From the NCBI GenBank assembly GCA_016177775.1, contig JACOUQ010000029.1, positions 1 through 64,000 of the forward strand: a stretch of 64,000 nucleotides of DNA, written 5' to 3'. Position numbers and translations under genes: made by a program. The notes beneath the pieces are model-generated. The model was not told the DNA's origin, made no database searches, and saw only the letters and a program-made list of their open reading frames with translations. Of this stretch, positions 35,427 through 44,215 are shown piece by piece. Source of the DNA: Geobacter sp. (GTDB lineage Bacteria; Desulfobacterota; Desulfuromonadia; Geobacterales; Geobacteraceae). Positions within the stretch are counted from its first letter, which is position 1; the number at the start of each line of letters is the position of its first letter.

Positions 35427-36017
35427 ATGACAGCAAAAGGTGAGCTCGCCAGACGAAAAATAATTAAAATTGCCACCGCGATCGTCAACCGCAAAGGGTT
35501 CGGCGCAACGACCATTCAGGAGATAATCTCGGCAACGGGGATGCAAAAGGGGGGTATCTATTTTCACTTCCCGGATAAGGATGCCTTGGGCCTCGCCATC
35601 CTGGAAAAGGCGCGAGCGGATTTTCTGTTGTTTCTCGACTCCGCCCTTTCCGGAGATTCACCGGGAGCATGCCTTGAGAACTTCTTTCGATTGGCTGTCG
35701 AGAAACACCTGGCTGCCGGCTTCATTGGCGGCTGCATATTCGGCAACACGGCAATCGAATTCAGCGATACGGACAGTCGTTTTGCGGCGATCATTGAGCG
35801 GGTATTCGACGAATGGATCGAGTTGATTCGTCGTACCGTGTCCGCCGCGCAGGATGCAGGGCAAGTGAGGACAGACATTCCCGCAACTGAGCTGGCTTTG
35901 CACATTGTGGCCACCATCGAGGGAGGGATCATGCTCTCGCGCCTCAAGAAGAACGAAGAATCGATGAAGAAATGTCTCGATACCGTGCGGACGTTCCTGC
36001 ATATGAAAACTGTCTGA
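35427..36017 (+). CDS. TetR-family repressor
   Basis: The 196-aa protein has the N-terminal helix-turn-helix (RRKIIKIATAIVNRKGFGATTIQEIISATGMQKGGIYFHFPDKDALGLAIL) and a C-terminal ligand domain of the TetR_C_6/YcdC-like type. The ATG at 35427, with GGAG upstream, is preferred over 35403, which lies in the operator. It is the first gene of an eight-gene rightward operon and probably controls it. The ligand may be arsenic- or electrophile-related, judged from context only. Confidence 0.88.
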   Translation: MTAKGELARRKIIKIATAIVNRKGFGATTIQEIISATGMQKGGIYFHFPDKDALGLAILEKARADFLLFLDSALSGDSPGACLENFFRLAVEKHLAAGFIGGCIFGNTAIEFSDTDSRFAAIIERVFDEWIELIRRTVSAAQDAGQVRTDIPATELALHIVATIEGGIMLSRLKKNEESMKKCLDTVRTFLHMKTV

Positions 36018-36051
36018 CTTTACAATCGCCGTAAACGAAGGGAGAACAAGG

Positions 36052-36582
36052 ATGCCGCGAATAGACACAAAAAAACCGGTAGAAGTCCCTGAAGATGTGC
36101 AAGTGATTTTCAGGGAGATCGAGGGGGCGTTCGGGATGGTGCCGAACCTTTTCAAGACCTATGCCCACCATCTCCCCCTGCTGAGGGCCAACTGGAACAA
36201 GGTCAAGGCGGTGATGATGGAGGGGGCTCTGAGCCCCAAGGTGAAGCAGACCATCGCCGTGCTGGTCTCACGGGATAACGGCTGCGCCTACTGTGTGGCT
36301 GCCCATACCGGGGCGCTGAAGGCCATAGGTGTTTCCGATGCGGAGATAAGCCTTATTGAGCAGAACATCGAACTGGCCGACTTCAGCGAAAAGGAAAAGG
36401 CGCTCATCGGTTTCGCACGAAGCGCGAATTCCGCGCCGCTCAGGATTCCGGACGGCGAATTCGACTTCCTCCGCCGGGCCGGAGCAACGGATGCCGAGAT
36501 AGTGGAGGCGCTTGGCGTCATGGAGCTCTTTACCTCTTTCAACAAGTTTCTCGACTCCCTGCAGGTGGAAATCGATTTCTGA
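36052..36582 (+). CDS. AhpD-like peroxidase-family protein
   Basis: The 176-aa carboxymuconolactone-decarboxylase fold carries the AhpD redox motif CAYCVAAHTGALKAIG (CxxC-x3-H). Its N-terminus (AFGMVPNLFKTYAHHLPLLRANWNKVKAVMMEGALSPKVKQ) is typical of the peroxidase-related subgroup. Such proteins often accompany ArsM and DUF547 genes in arsenic-metabolism clusters. It probably acts in thiol peroxide reduction or redox handling of an arsenical. Confidence 0.8.
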   Translation: MPRIDTKKPVEVPEDVQVIFREIEGAFGMVPNLFKTYAHHLPLLRANWNKVKAVMMEGALSPKVKQTIAVLVSRDNGCAYCVAAHTGALKAIGVSDAEISLIEQNIELADFSEKEKALIGFARSANSAPLRIPDGEFDFLRRAGATDAEIVEALGVMELFTSFNKFLDSLQVEIDF

Positions 36583-36612
36583 CGGTAGAATGATAATAAA
36601 TGGGAGGAGCGG

Positions 36613-37398
36613 ATGAGCTCTGCCGAGATCGATCAGGGGAAGAATGATCCATTTAAAGGGAGCGGTGAGCTGGACCTCGCCGCCGAGGTCCAGCAGCTTC
36701 TCTTCCCCAAAAGCTCGCCGGTCTGCGACTGGTGCTGCATCGGCATCAAGAACCGCATGGCGCGGGGGCTCGGCGGCGACTACTTCGACTTTATCACTAT
36801 GCCGGACCAGTGCCAGACGTTCCTTATCGGCGATGTGACGGGCCATGGCCTTTATGCGTCCGTCGTCATGTCCCTCATCTACGGCTTCATCCACCGGGCC
36901 ACGCAGGGTGAATGCGACCCGCTGGGTCTCGTCCGCCAGGTTAACGATTTCCTGGTGGCGTTTTCCAAGCGGAGCCAGCGTTACGACCACTATTTCTCCT
37001 CCACTCTGTTCTTCAGCATCATCAATCCGGAAATGCTCATGATGCAGTATGTCAACGCCGGCCATGTTCCCCCGCTGGTGGTACGCGGTAAAACCATAAT
37101 CCCGCTGGAGACGACTGCCCCGCCGGTCGGTTACTTCGAGGCACCCGACATGGAAATGGCAACGTTCCGCTTCGAGCGAGGAGATCGCCTGCTCCTCTAT
37201 ACGGACGGCGTTACCGAGGCAAGCAACAGCCGGGGGGAGCTGTTCGGTGTCGACCGGCTCCGCGAACTTCTCATGACCGGGGCCGAGGACTATGCGACAT
37301 TCCTCGACGAACTGTTCCAGGCGCTACGGGCATTCGGGGCGGCCGAGCCGCCTCTGGACGACTGCACTGCCATGGTCGTCGATTTTCACGGCATCTGA
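36613..37398 (+). CDS. SpoIIE-type PP2C phosphatase
   Basis: The 261-aa single-domain phosphatase shows LAAEVQQLLFPKSSP (RsbU-like entry helix), metal ligands in LGGDYFDFI and LIGDVTGHGLYASVVMSLI, then YVNAGHVPPLVV, LLLYTDGVTEA and DDCTAMVVDF. It has no sensor domain. Its presence within an otherwise metabolic operon is unusual; it may link this stress response to a partner-switching sigma pathway. Confidence 0.85.
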   Translation: MSSAEIDQGKNDPFKGSGELDLAAEVQQLLFPKSSPVCDWCCIGIKNRMARGLGGDYFDFITMPDQCQTFLIGDVTGHGLYASVVMSLIYGFIHRATQGECDPLGLVRQVNDFLVAFSKRSQRYDHYFSSTLFFSIINPEMLMMQYVNAGHVPPLVVRGKTIIPLETTAPPVGYFEAPDMEMATFRFERGDRLLLYTDGVTEASNSRGELFGVDRLRELLMTGAEDYATFLDELFQALRAFGAAEPPLDDCTAMVVDFHGI

Positions 37399-37423
37399 AC
37401 ACCCCGAAACATGGAGAAAAACC

Positions 37424-38233
37424 ATGGGTGGAACAATTATCCTCAACAGCGGCCCCTTTCCCGAAACGAAACCGGAGATGGAGATCGCCGCCCATCTGCG
37501 CAGCGACATAAACCGGCTCAAGGGGGAATTCTACGATCTCGAACGGGGTCGGGTCGACTACGGGGCAATGCGGGGCTCCGACGCGTACCGGCAATATGCG
37601 GAATGCTCCCGGTTTCTGCGCGAATACGACCTGTCACGACTCGGCAGCCGCGAGGAGAGGCTCGCCTTCTGGGTCAACCTGTACAACACCCTGGTCATCC
37701 ACGGCATAATCGAACTGGGGATACGGGAAACCGTCAAGGAGGCGCCACGCTTCTTCCGTCGGATCGGTTACGAGATCGGAGGAATGGTCTTCACTCCAGA
37801 CGAAATCGAGCACGGCATCTTGCGGGGAAACCGTCGCCCATTCCTCAAGCTGTTTCGCCCCTTCTCGGGATCTGATCCCAGGCTGGCCCATATCATAACC
37901 CCTCCCGACCCGCGCATCCATTTCACCCTCGTCTGCGGCAGTTCCTCCTGTCCCCCCATCAACTTCTATACCCCGGAGCGGATCGAGCAGCAATTGGATA
38001 TCGCGGCGGCAGGCTTCATCAACGGCCCAGAGGTGGAGATCCTGCCGGAGCGGAACCTCCTGCAACTCTCACCCATCTTTCGATGGTATAACCCCGACTT
38101 CGGGGGGCACAGGGGGATTGTAGAAACCCTGCTCCGCTACCTGGATCAGGGAAATGGCAAGGATTTTCTCATTGCCAATGGGACAACTGCAAGGATCGAA
38201 TGGAAGTATTACGACTGGCACCTTAACCGCTGA
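37424..38233 (+). CDS. DUF547 protein (cytoplasmic)
   Basis: The 269-aa protein has the DUF547 core: REERLAFWVNLYNTLVIHGIIELG, PDEIEHGILRGNRRPF, DPRIHFTLVCGSSSCPPINFYTPERIEQQLD and ISPIFRWYNPDFGG-like residues. No signal peptide. The invariant CGSSSCPP motif suggests a thiol-based active or metal site. A second, exported DUF547 protein lies at 40079. Function of the family is not established. Confidence 0.8.
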   Translation: MGGTIILNSGPFPETKPEMEIAAHLRSDINRLKGEFYDLERGRVDYGAMRGSDAYRQYAECSRFLREYDLSRLGSREERLAFWVNLYNTLVIHGIIELGIRETVKEAPRFFRRIGYEIGGMVFTPDEIEHGILRGNRRPFLKLFRPFSGSDPRLAHIITPPDPRIHFTLVCGSSSCPPINFYTPERIEQQLDIAAAGFINGPEVEILPERNLLQLSPIFRWYNPDFGGHRGIVETLLRYLDQGNGKDFLIANGTTARIEWKYYDWHLNR

Positions 38234-38260
38234 TCACGATAGACCAACAGGAGGTTTTCT

Positions 38261-39322
38261 TTGGAAACGGGCATAACCACGCTGCAAAACGTAAAAGAGT
38301 ACTACGGGAAGATCCTCACCGGATCAAAGGACCTGAAAACGAGCGCCTGTTGCTCCACAGAATCTCTCCCGCCACACCACCGCGAGATCCTCTCCCTCGT
38401 AGACGATGAAATCCTGGAAAAGTTCTACGGCTGCGGCTCTCCGATCCCGCCCGCCATCGAAGGGTGTACGGTGCTTGACCTCGGTTGCGGCACAGGCCGC
38501 GATGTCTACCTCGCCTCGCGCCTGGTGGGAGGGGACGGCTTCGTCATCGGCGTCGACATGACCGACGAGCAGCTGGACGTGGCCCGCCGCCACCAGGACT
38601 CCCAGATGGAGAGGTTCGGATTCGCAAGGCCCAATGTGGATTTCCGGCAGGGGTACATCGAGGACCTTGCCGCCATAGACATCAAGGACAATTCGGTAGA
38701 CCTGGTGATCTCCAACTGCGTGATCAACCTGTCCCCTGACAAGGAACGGGTTTTTGCCGAAATCTTCCGAGTCCTCAAGCCCGGTGGCGAGATCTATTTC
38801 TCCGACGTCTTTTCAGGGAGAAGAATTCCGGCAGAGCTGCGAAACGACCCTGTCCTCTACGGCGAGTGCCTCAGCGGGGCGCTTTACATTGAAGACTTCC
38901 GAAGGCTCCTGGCAAAGCTCGGCTGCCCCGATTACCGGGTTGTCTCCAAGAGGGGGATAACCCTCGGCAACCCGGAGGTCGAAGCAAAGGCGGGGATGAT
39001 CGACTTCTACTCCATGACCGTTCGCGCCTTCAAACTGGCGAGCATGGAGGACATCTGTGAGGACTACGGCCAGACCGCGACGTATCTCGGCACCATCACC
39101 GGAATGCCGCACAGCTTCCCACTCGACGATCACCACCTTTTCATTGCCGGCAAGCCGATGCTGGTCTGCGGAAACACCGCCGCAATGGTCGGCGAGACTC
39201 GATTCGCCAGGCACTTTCGAGTAACAGGTGACCGCACGGCCCACTTCGGACCGTTCGCCTGCGCGCCCGCTGCCGCAAAGGACAGGGAGGGAGACCCATG
39301 CAGTGGCGGGGCCTGCTGTTGA
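38261..39322 (+). CDS. arsM: ArsM-like arsenite S-adenosylmethionine methyltransferase
   Basis: The 353-aa protein starts at TTG with AGGAGG upstream. The SAM site is VLDLGCGTGRDVYLASRLVG, with Asp in VIGVDMTDEQLDVAR. Cysteines expected to bind As(III) appear in TSACCSTE, VISNCVINLSPDKERVFAE and VLYGECLSGAL. The C-terminal domain is ArsM-like and ends in an extra CSGGACC tail. It should methylate arsenite, giving volatile or organic arsenicals. No arsenosugar radical SAM (ArsS) gene is next to it. Confidence 0.85.
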   Translation: METGITTLQNVKEYYGKILTGSKDLKTSACCSTESLPPHHREILSLVDDEILEKFYGCGSPIPPAIEGCTVLDLGCGTGRDVYLASRLVGGDGFVIGVDMTDEQLDVARRHQDSQMERFGFARPNVDFRQGYIEDLAAIDIKDNSVDLVISNCVINLSPDKERVFAEIFRVLKPGGEIYFSDVFSGRRIPAELRNDPVLYGECLSGALYIEDFRRLLAKLGCPDYRVVSKRGITLGNPEVEAKAGMIDFYSMTVRAFKLASMEDICEDYGQTATYLGTITGMPHSFPLDDHHLFIAGKPMLVCGNTAAMVGETRFARHFRVTGDRTAHFGPFACAPAAAKDREGDPCSGGACC

Positions 39323-39347
39323 ACATCCAGTTCGGAGAAAAAATCGC

Positions 39348-40058
39348 ATGAAGGAAAAGTCGTTCTCAAAGAGTAACGGATCGAGGCTCAAGCTGCTCTT
39401 GGCAGTGGTCATCGTTGTTATTTTACTGGCCACGGCCAAGTACTTTAACGTCCAGGAACTCTTGAAAAGCGCCCTTAAATGGATTGCCGACCTCGGCATA
39501 TGGGGACCGATAATCTTCATTGCCATCTACATTCTCGCCTGTGTGCTTTTCATCCCAGGCTCGATTCTGACCCTGGGTGCCGGCGTAATATTCGGCGTTG
39601 TCAAGGGAGCAGCCATTGTCTCGATAGCCGCAACATTAGGAGCTACTTGCGCCTTTCTGGCGGGAAGGTACCTGGCCAGAGACTGGGTGGCAAAAAAGAT
39701 CGAGGGGAACCAAAGGTTCAAAGCCATTGACGAGGCGGTGGCGAGAGAGGGGTGGAAGATTGTGGGGCTCACGCGACTTTCTCCGGTCTTTCCCTTCAAC
39801 CTCCTGAACTATGCGTTCGGGCTGACTAAGGTTTCCCTGCGGGACTACTTTTTCGCCTCGTGGATCGGGATGATTCCCGGTACGGTGATGTATGTTTACA
39901 TCGGTTCACTGGCAGGTGATATTGCCACGCTCGGGGCCGGACGGCACTCTCGCACTCCCGTCGAGTGGGCTCTGTATGTGGTCGGGTTGCTGGCCACGGT
40001 CGCGGTAACGGTGTACGTGACGCGGATTGCCCGGAAGGCCCTGGAGAAGAAGGTCTGA
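39348..40058 (+). CDS. TVP38/TMEM64 (SNARE-associated/DedA) membrane protein
   Basis: The 236-aa protein has five or six membrane helices. The family motif region is ILACVLFIPGSILTLGAGVIFGVVKGAAIVSIAATLGATCAFLAGRYLARDWV, and the re-entrant loop is GLTRLSPVFPFNLLNYAFGLTKVSLRDYFFASWIGMIPGT. DedA-superfamily proteins move lipids or small solutes using the proton gradient. Here it may export a methylated arsenic compound; that is inferred from operon context only. Confidence 0.85.
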   Translation: MKEKSFSKSNGSRLKLLLAVVIVVILLATAKYFNVQELLKSALKWIADLGIWGPIIFIAIYILACVLFIPGSILTLGAGVIFGVVKGAAIVSIAATLGATCAFLAGRYLARDWVAKKIEGNQRFKAIDEAVAREGWKIVGLTRLSPVFPFNLLNYAFGLTKVSLRDYFFASWIGMIPGTVMYVYIGSLAGDIATLGAGRHSRTPVEWALYVVGLLATVAVTVYVTRIARKALEKKV

Positions 40059-40078
40059 TCATCTAAAAGGAGAAACCC

Positions 40079-40882
40079 TTGAAAAGCCTGGCAAAAATTT
40101 TCATTTGTCTGCTGCTCATTGTTCCGGTAACGGCACTGGGAGCTGATTTCAACTATACCCGTTACGAGGCGCTCCTGAAGCGGCACGTGAGATCGGGAGT
40201 GAAAATCGACGGGATCGCGGTCAATGCCGTTGATTATGCCGCCATCGTCCGTGAGGCTAAAAATCCCGATTCGTCATACAGCCTCCTCCTCAAAGGTCTT
40301 GCCTCCTTCGACCCCGCTGTCCTGAAAAGCCGGGAAGAGAAAATCGCCTTCTGGGTCAACGTCTACAACATAGGCGCACTCAAGACCATTGTCGACCACT
40401 ACCCGGTTGACAGCATCAGGAGCAGGAAGATCAACTGGCTGGGGCTACCATGGGACCGGAAGGCGATCACAGTTGGTGGGCGTGAATACTCCTTGGGAGA
40501 AATCGAGAACTCCATCCTCCTGGACACGTATCGGGACCTTCGGATTCACTTCGGCATCAACTGCGCTTCGGTGAGCTGCGCCGACATCCTTCCCGTGCCG
40601 TACCGGGCCACCAATCTCTATAGGCAGCTGGAAGAACAAGGGAGGCGACTACTGGCTGATCAACGAAAGGGACTGAAAGTCGACACGCAACGGGGAACCG
40701 TCTATCTATCCCAGATATTCAAGTTCGACAAAAAACACTTTGATGCGCTGGGCGGAGGGGCGCTCTCCTTCATCAAGCCTTATGTTCTCCCGGAAGATAG
40801 GGAGAGCATGGGACGCGGAAACCTGCATGTCGAATACCTGGACTACGACTGGAATGCGAATGACCTGAAAAACGCCCGGTGA
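40079..40882 (+). CDS. Exported DUF547 protein
   Basis: The 267-aa protein starts at a TTG with AGGAG upstream. Its signal peptide (residues 1-21, ..VTALGADF) directs it to the periplasm. The DUF547 core is SREEKIAFWVNVYNIGALKTIVDHYPV, LGEIENSILLD, DLRIHFGINCASVSCADILPVPYRATNLYRQL. It is a paralog of the cytoplasmic DUF547 protein three genes upstream, so the same chemistry may run on both sides of the membrane. Confidence 0.8.
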   Translation: MKSLAKIFICLLLIVPVTALGADFNYTRYEALLKRHVRSGVKIDGIAVNAVDYAAIVREAKNPDSSYSLLLKGLASFDPAVLKSREEKIAFWVNVYNIGALKTIVDHYPVDSIRSRKINWLGLPWDRKAITVGGREYSLGEIENSILLDTYRDLRIHFGINCASVSCADILPVPYRATNLYRQLEEQGRRLLADQRKGLKVDTQRGTVYLSQIFKFDKKHFDALGGGALSFIKPYVLPEDRESMGRGNLHVEYLDYDWNANDLKNAR

Positions 40883-40891
40883 GCAGAGGCT

Positions 40892-41749
40892 ATGGACAAT
40901 GATAAAATATACAAAGCGCAACAGCTGGTTAACCTTCACGATTTTATTGGAGAATTAATCGGCACGTTTATGCTGGTCTTTTTCGGCTGCGGTTCGGTTG
41001 CCGCAACAGTACTGTTCTCAGCCCATGTGGGGCTTTTTCAGGTGGCAATTCTTTGGGGGATTGGCGTGAGTCTATCAATTTACGCAACACGCCATCTTTC
41101 CTGCGCCCACCTGAATCCCGCCGTCAGTGTTGCAATGGTAGTCGGTGGAAGGATGGCTCTGTCGAAATTGCCCGGTTATATTATTGCGCAGTTTGTAGGC
41201 GCGTTTTTCGCTGCCATTATGCTCTATCTCCTGTTTTCCGACTCAATCATCCAGTATGAGGCTCTTCACGGCATTCTACGCGGCTCTCCGTCGTCAGTCA
41301 AAACGGCAATGATATTTGGCGAATTCTATCCCAATCCGGGCGCGGGACCATTTGCGTCGGTCTCAACCCTTTCGGCGTTTCTTGCTGAAGCTTGCGGTAC
41401 CTTTGTCCTCGTATTTTTGATATTTGCCCTCACCGACGGCTGCAACCTCGGAAGACCGGATGATGCCCTTGCGCCGCTCTTTGTTGGGCTGGCCGTCACA
41501 GCCATAATCTCAGTCATAGCACCCCTTACTCAGGCTGGCCTCAATCCCGCTCGTGATTTATCGCCGAGATTGTTCGCCATTCTTGCAGGTTGGAGTAGTG
41601 CCGCCTTGCCAGATAAGCAATACGGTTTTCTGACCGTCTATGTCCTTGGACCAATCACAGGAGGAGTACTTGCATCACTAATGTTCACCCATATTCTCGC
41701 CCCATTTATGAAAGCAAAAGAGGACTGTAATAATTGCAAATGTAAATGA
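40892..41749 (+). CDS. MIP-family aquaporin/aquaglyceroporin
   Basis: The 285-aa channel has the two half-helix motifs HLNPAVSVAMVV and GLNPARDLSPRLF and six membrane spans. The N-terminal signature ELIGTFMLVFFGCGSVAAT is MIP-like. The Asp after the second NPAR favours a glyceroporin. In an operon with ArsM it could pass arsenite or methylarsenicals, as known for some ars-linked aquaporins. The C-terminus CNNCKCK could bind a metalloid. Confidence 0.88.
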   Translation: MDNDKIYKAQQLVNLHDFIGELIGTFMLVFFGCGSVAATVLFSAHVGLFQVAILWGIGVSLSIYATRHLSCAHLNPAVSVAMVVGGRMALSKLPGYIIAQFVGAFFAAIMLYLLFSDSIIQYEALHGILRGSPSSVKTAMIFGEFYPNPGAGPFASVSTLSAFLAEACGTFVLVFLIFALTDGCNLGRPDDALAPLFVGLAVTAIISVIAPLTQAGLNPARDLSPRLFAILAGWSSAALPDKQYGFLTVYVLGPITGGVLASLMFTHILAPFMKAKEDCNNCKCK

Positions 41750-41768
41750 CTCTGAACGTATGGGCTGG

Positions 41769-41801
41769 GTGCCGTAATGCCGCAACCCTTTTTCTTTTTA
41801 T
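41769..41801 (+). terminator. Candidate terminator between convergent operons
   Basis: A GGGTGC/GCAACCC hairpin (one bulge) is followed by TTTTTCTTTTT. It lies 20 bases after the aquaporin stop, before the convergent mog gene. Confidence 0.6.
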
Positions 41802-41819
41802 CATCGGTGTCCTCGTACG

Positions 41820-42305
41820 CTACTGAGCACACTCCGCCTGGTCCCCCTGGAGCTTGGCCACGGCATGTGGGACAGCCGGCCAAACCGCTTCCAGGTTTTC
41901 CACTGCCCCTTTGGGGCTGCCGGGCAGGTTGATTATGAGACTCCTCCCCCTGATTCCGGCGATGGCGCGGGAGATCATGGCGTGGGGGGTCTTGGCCATG
42001 CTCTTCATCCGCATCATTTCGCCGAAGCCGGGAATGACCCGTTCCACTACCCGTTCCGTGGCGTCGGGGGTGACGTCACGGGGGGAGACGCCGGTGCCGC
42101 CGGTGGTAAGGATGAGGTCGTAGAGCCCGGAATCGGCCCATTCCACGAGCCGCTCAGAGATAAGCTCCGCCTCGTCCGGGATGATGTCGGTCCGGGCGGT
42201 TTCCACACCCCGCTCCGCCAGCCACTTTTCCAGGGCGGGTCCGCTCGCGTCGGCCCGTTCGCCGCGACTCCCCTTGTCGCTCAATGTCAGAATTGCTGCT
42301 TTCAT
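41820..42305 (-). CDS. mog: Molybdopterin adenylyltransferase (MogA/MoaB family)
   Basis: The 161-aa protein has [18 protein letters not shown] at the N-terminus and the molybdopterin-binding [17 protein letters not shown], then [18 protein letters not shown]. It adenylates molybdopterin before metal insertion by MoeA. It is the last gene of the leftward cofactor run; moaC lies 93 bases upstream, with a REP-like element between. Confidence 0.92.
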   Translation of the reverse strand: MKAAILTLSDKGSRGERADASGPALEKWLAERGVETARTDIIPDEAELISERLVEWADSGLYDLILTTGGTGVSPRDVTPDATERVVERVIPGFGEMMRMKSMAKTPHAMISRAIAGIRGRSLIINLPGSPKGAVENLEAVWPAVPHAVAKLQGDQAECAQ

Positions 42306-42325
42306 GATTGAATTTCCTTGCATGG

Positions 42326-42405
42326 TAGGGGCAGACCCGTGTGTCTGCCCGGTTTACATTCTTCAGGCAAGGGCGCACACGCAGGTGCGCCCCTACCGTC
42401 ATTCC
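42326..42405. repeat. REP/BIME-like inverted repeat pair, copy 1
   Basis: TAGGGGCAGAC...GTCTGCCC hairpin followed by a GGGCGCACAC...GCGCCCCTA hairpin. A near-identical paired arrangement lies at 45660-45722. Confidence 0.65.
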
Positions 42406-42872
42406 TCCCGCCGGAAAACGCCGCTCTTGCCACCCTCCTTGTAGAGAAGAGCGACCTCGCCGATGACAATCCCCTTGTCCACACCCTTGCACATGTCATA
42501 AACCGCGAGGGCCGCCACGGAGGCAGCGGTCATGGCTTCCATCTCGACGCCGGTCCGCTCGAAGGCCCTGACGGTCGCCTCGATCGTGACGATGCCGGCG
42601 GCGGGGTCGGTCGCAAACTCGATCGCCACATGATGGATAGCCAGTGGGTGAGAGAGGGGGATCAGTTCCGGCGTCTTCTTGGCCGCGGCTATCCCTGCCA
42701 GGCGGGCAACGGCCAGGACATCACCCTTGGCGGCCCTCCCCTCCTCCACCATGGCCAGGGTCTCCGGTTTCATCCGGACCGTGGCGGTCGCAATCGCGGT
42801 CCGCATGGTGGGCTGTTTCTGGCTGACGTCCACCATGATGGCGTCGCCCTTTGTGTCGAAATGGTTGAACAT
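42399..42872 (-). CDS. moaC: Cyclic pyranopterin monophosphate synthase MoaC
   Basis: The 157-aa protein shows MVDVSQKQPTMRTAIATATVRM, KGDVLAVARLAGIAAAKKTPELIPLSHPLAIHHV and TGVEMEAMTAASVAALAVYDMCKGVDKG. All are MoaC signatures, including the catalytic Lys/Asp region. With MoaA it forms cPMP from GTP. The start MFNHFD at 42872 follows a GAGGTTTCC stretch. Confidence 0.93.
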   Translation of the reverse strand: MFNHFDTKGDAIMVDVSQKQPTMRTAIATATVRMKPETLAMVEEGRAAKGDVLAVARLAGIAAAKKTPELIPLSHPLAIHHVAIEFATDPAAGIVTIEATVRAFERTGVEMEAMTAASVAALAVYDMCKGVDKGIVIGEVALLYKEGGKSGVFRREE

Positions 42873-42879
42873 TGGAAAC

Positions 42880-42970
42880 CTCGTGAATGGTGAATTGTGA
42901 ATTGTGAATGGTGTAAAAAGAGAAGCTCCATGTTTTCGGCTTTCACCTTTCACCATTCACTCTTCACAGT
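42880..42970. repeat. GTGAAT/ATTCAC simple repeat cluster
   Basis: Short repeats GTGAATGGTGAATTGTGAATTGTGAAT are followed by the complementary TTCACCATTCACTCTTCAC. Together they form a long imperfect hairpin between moeA and moaC. Confidence 0.6.
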
Positions 42971-42971
42971 T

Positions 42972-44192
42972 TTAGAACTCCATCATCTCCACGTCGCTCC
43001 CGAGCAGGTGGAGGTCCACCTCTGTCCCGGCGGGGACGAACGACGTCTCCCGCGGCAAAACCGCAAGGGCGTTGGCCCGGACCATGGTCCTGAGCATGGC
43101 GGTGTGCTGGTTGCCTGATGTGGATGCCACGTATCGCCCGTTCTCTACCGTGATGCTGACCCGGATAAAATTGAGCTTACCCGCCTTCTTCCGGACGTCC
43201 TCCTTGAGAATACCCTTCACGAAGGACCTGATCACCCGCCTGTGCCCCATCATCCTGAGGAGCGCGGGTTTGACGAATTCCTCGAAAGTGACCATGGTGG
43301 AAACCGGGTTGCCGGGGAGGGAGAAGACCGGCCTGTTGCCGTACACGCCGAAGGCGGTCGGCCCCCCCGGCTTGATGTCCACCTTCCAGAAGCGCTGCTC
43401 CACCCCCAGCTCGGCCAGGACCTCGCGCACGAAGTCCCGGTCCCCGGCGGAGACGCCGGCTGAGGTGATGAGGGCATCGCACTTCAACCCTTCCGCCATC
43501 TTTTCCATGTGGCTCTCCCGGTTGTCCCTGGCAATCCCGAGGATTACCGGTTCGGCGCCCAGTTCCTTCAGGGATGCGGCCAGCGACAGGGCGTTGGAGT
43601 TGACTATCTTCCCCGGAAGCGGGGTTTCCCCCAGCTCCATCAGCTCGTCGCCGGTGGAGAGGACCGCCACCCGCGCCCTGCGGAATACCGGCACGATCGC
43701 CTTGCCAAAGGAGGCGAGCATGCTCACTTCCGGCGGCCGGATGATGGTGCCGGCCTGGATCACCAGATCACCGGCAGACACGTCCGCGCCCCGGAAGCGG
43801 ATATGCTGGCGGAGTTCCACCGGCCCCATTACCGTCACGGTTTCCCCGGCGCCGCCGTCGGTCTCCTCGATGGGGACAATGGCGTCGCAGCCGGGAGGGA
43901 CAGGCGCTCCGGTCATGATCCTGATGGCGCATCCCGGCTCCACCGAACCGGCAACTTCGCCCCCCGCCGGGATGTAGCCGGTCACCCGCAAGGTGGCGGG
44001 GATAGCGGCGCAGTCGGCCGCGCGTACGGCAAAGCCGTCCATGGCCGAGTTGTCGCAGAGCGGCATGTCCCAAGGGGCCGTGATATCTTCGGCGATCACC
44101 CTCCCGACGGCGTCGAGAAGCGATACCCGCTCGACCCCAAGGGGGGATACGCTGTCCAGGATGATTTTTCTGGCTTCTTCAAAGGTTGGCAT
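42972..44192 (-). CDS. moeA: Molybdopterin molybdotransferase MoeA
   Basis: The 406-aa four-domain enzyme has VGRVIAEDITAPWDMPLCDNSAMDGFAVRAAD, GAPVPPGCDAIVPIEET, VLSTGDELMELGETPLPGKIVNSNALSLAA, TSAGVSAGDRDFV and VFSLPGNPVSTMVTFEEFV. It inserts molybdate or tungstate into adenylated molybdopterin. In this locus, with tungstate transport and AOR, tungsten insertion is likely. Confidence 0.94.
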   Translation of the reverse strand: MPTFEEARKIILDSVSPLGVERVSLLDAVGRVIAEDITAPWDMPLCDNSAMDGFAVRAADCAAIPATLRVTGYIPAGGEVAGSVEPGCAIRIMTGAPVPPGCDAIVPIEETDGGAGETVTVMGPVELRQHIRFRGADVSAGDLVIQAGTIIRPPEVSMLASFGKAIVPVFRRARVAVLSTGDELMELGETPLPGKIVNSNALSLAASLKELGAEPVILGIARDNRESHMEKMAEGLKCDALITSAGVSAGDRDFVREVLAELGVEQRFWKVDIKPGGPTAFGVYGNRPVFSLPGNPVSTMVTFEEFVKPALLRMMGHRRVIRSFVKGILKEDVRKKAGKLNFIRVSITVENGRYVASTSGNQHTAMLRTMVRANALAVLPRETSFVPAGTEVDLHLLGSDVEMMEF

Positions 44193-44215
44193 GGTTCGAA
44201 AATCCTTAAACGCTA

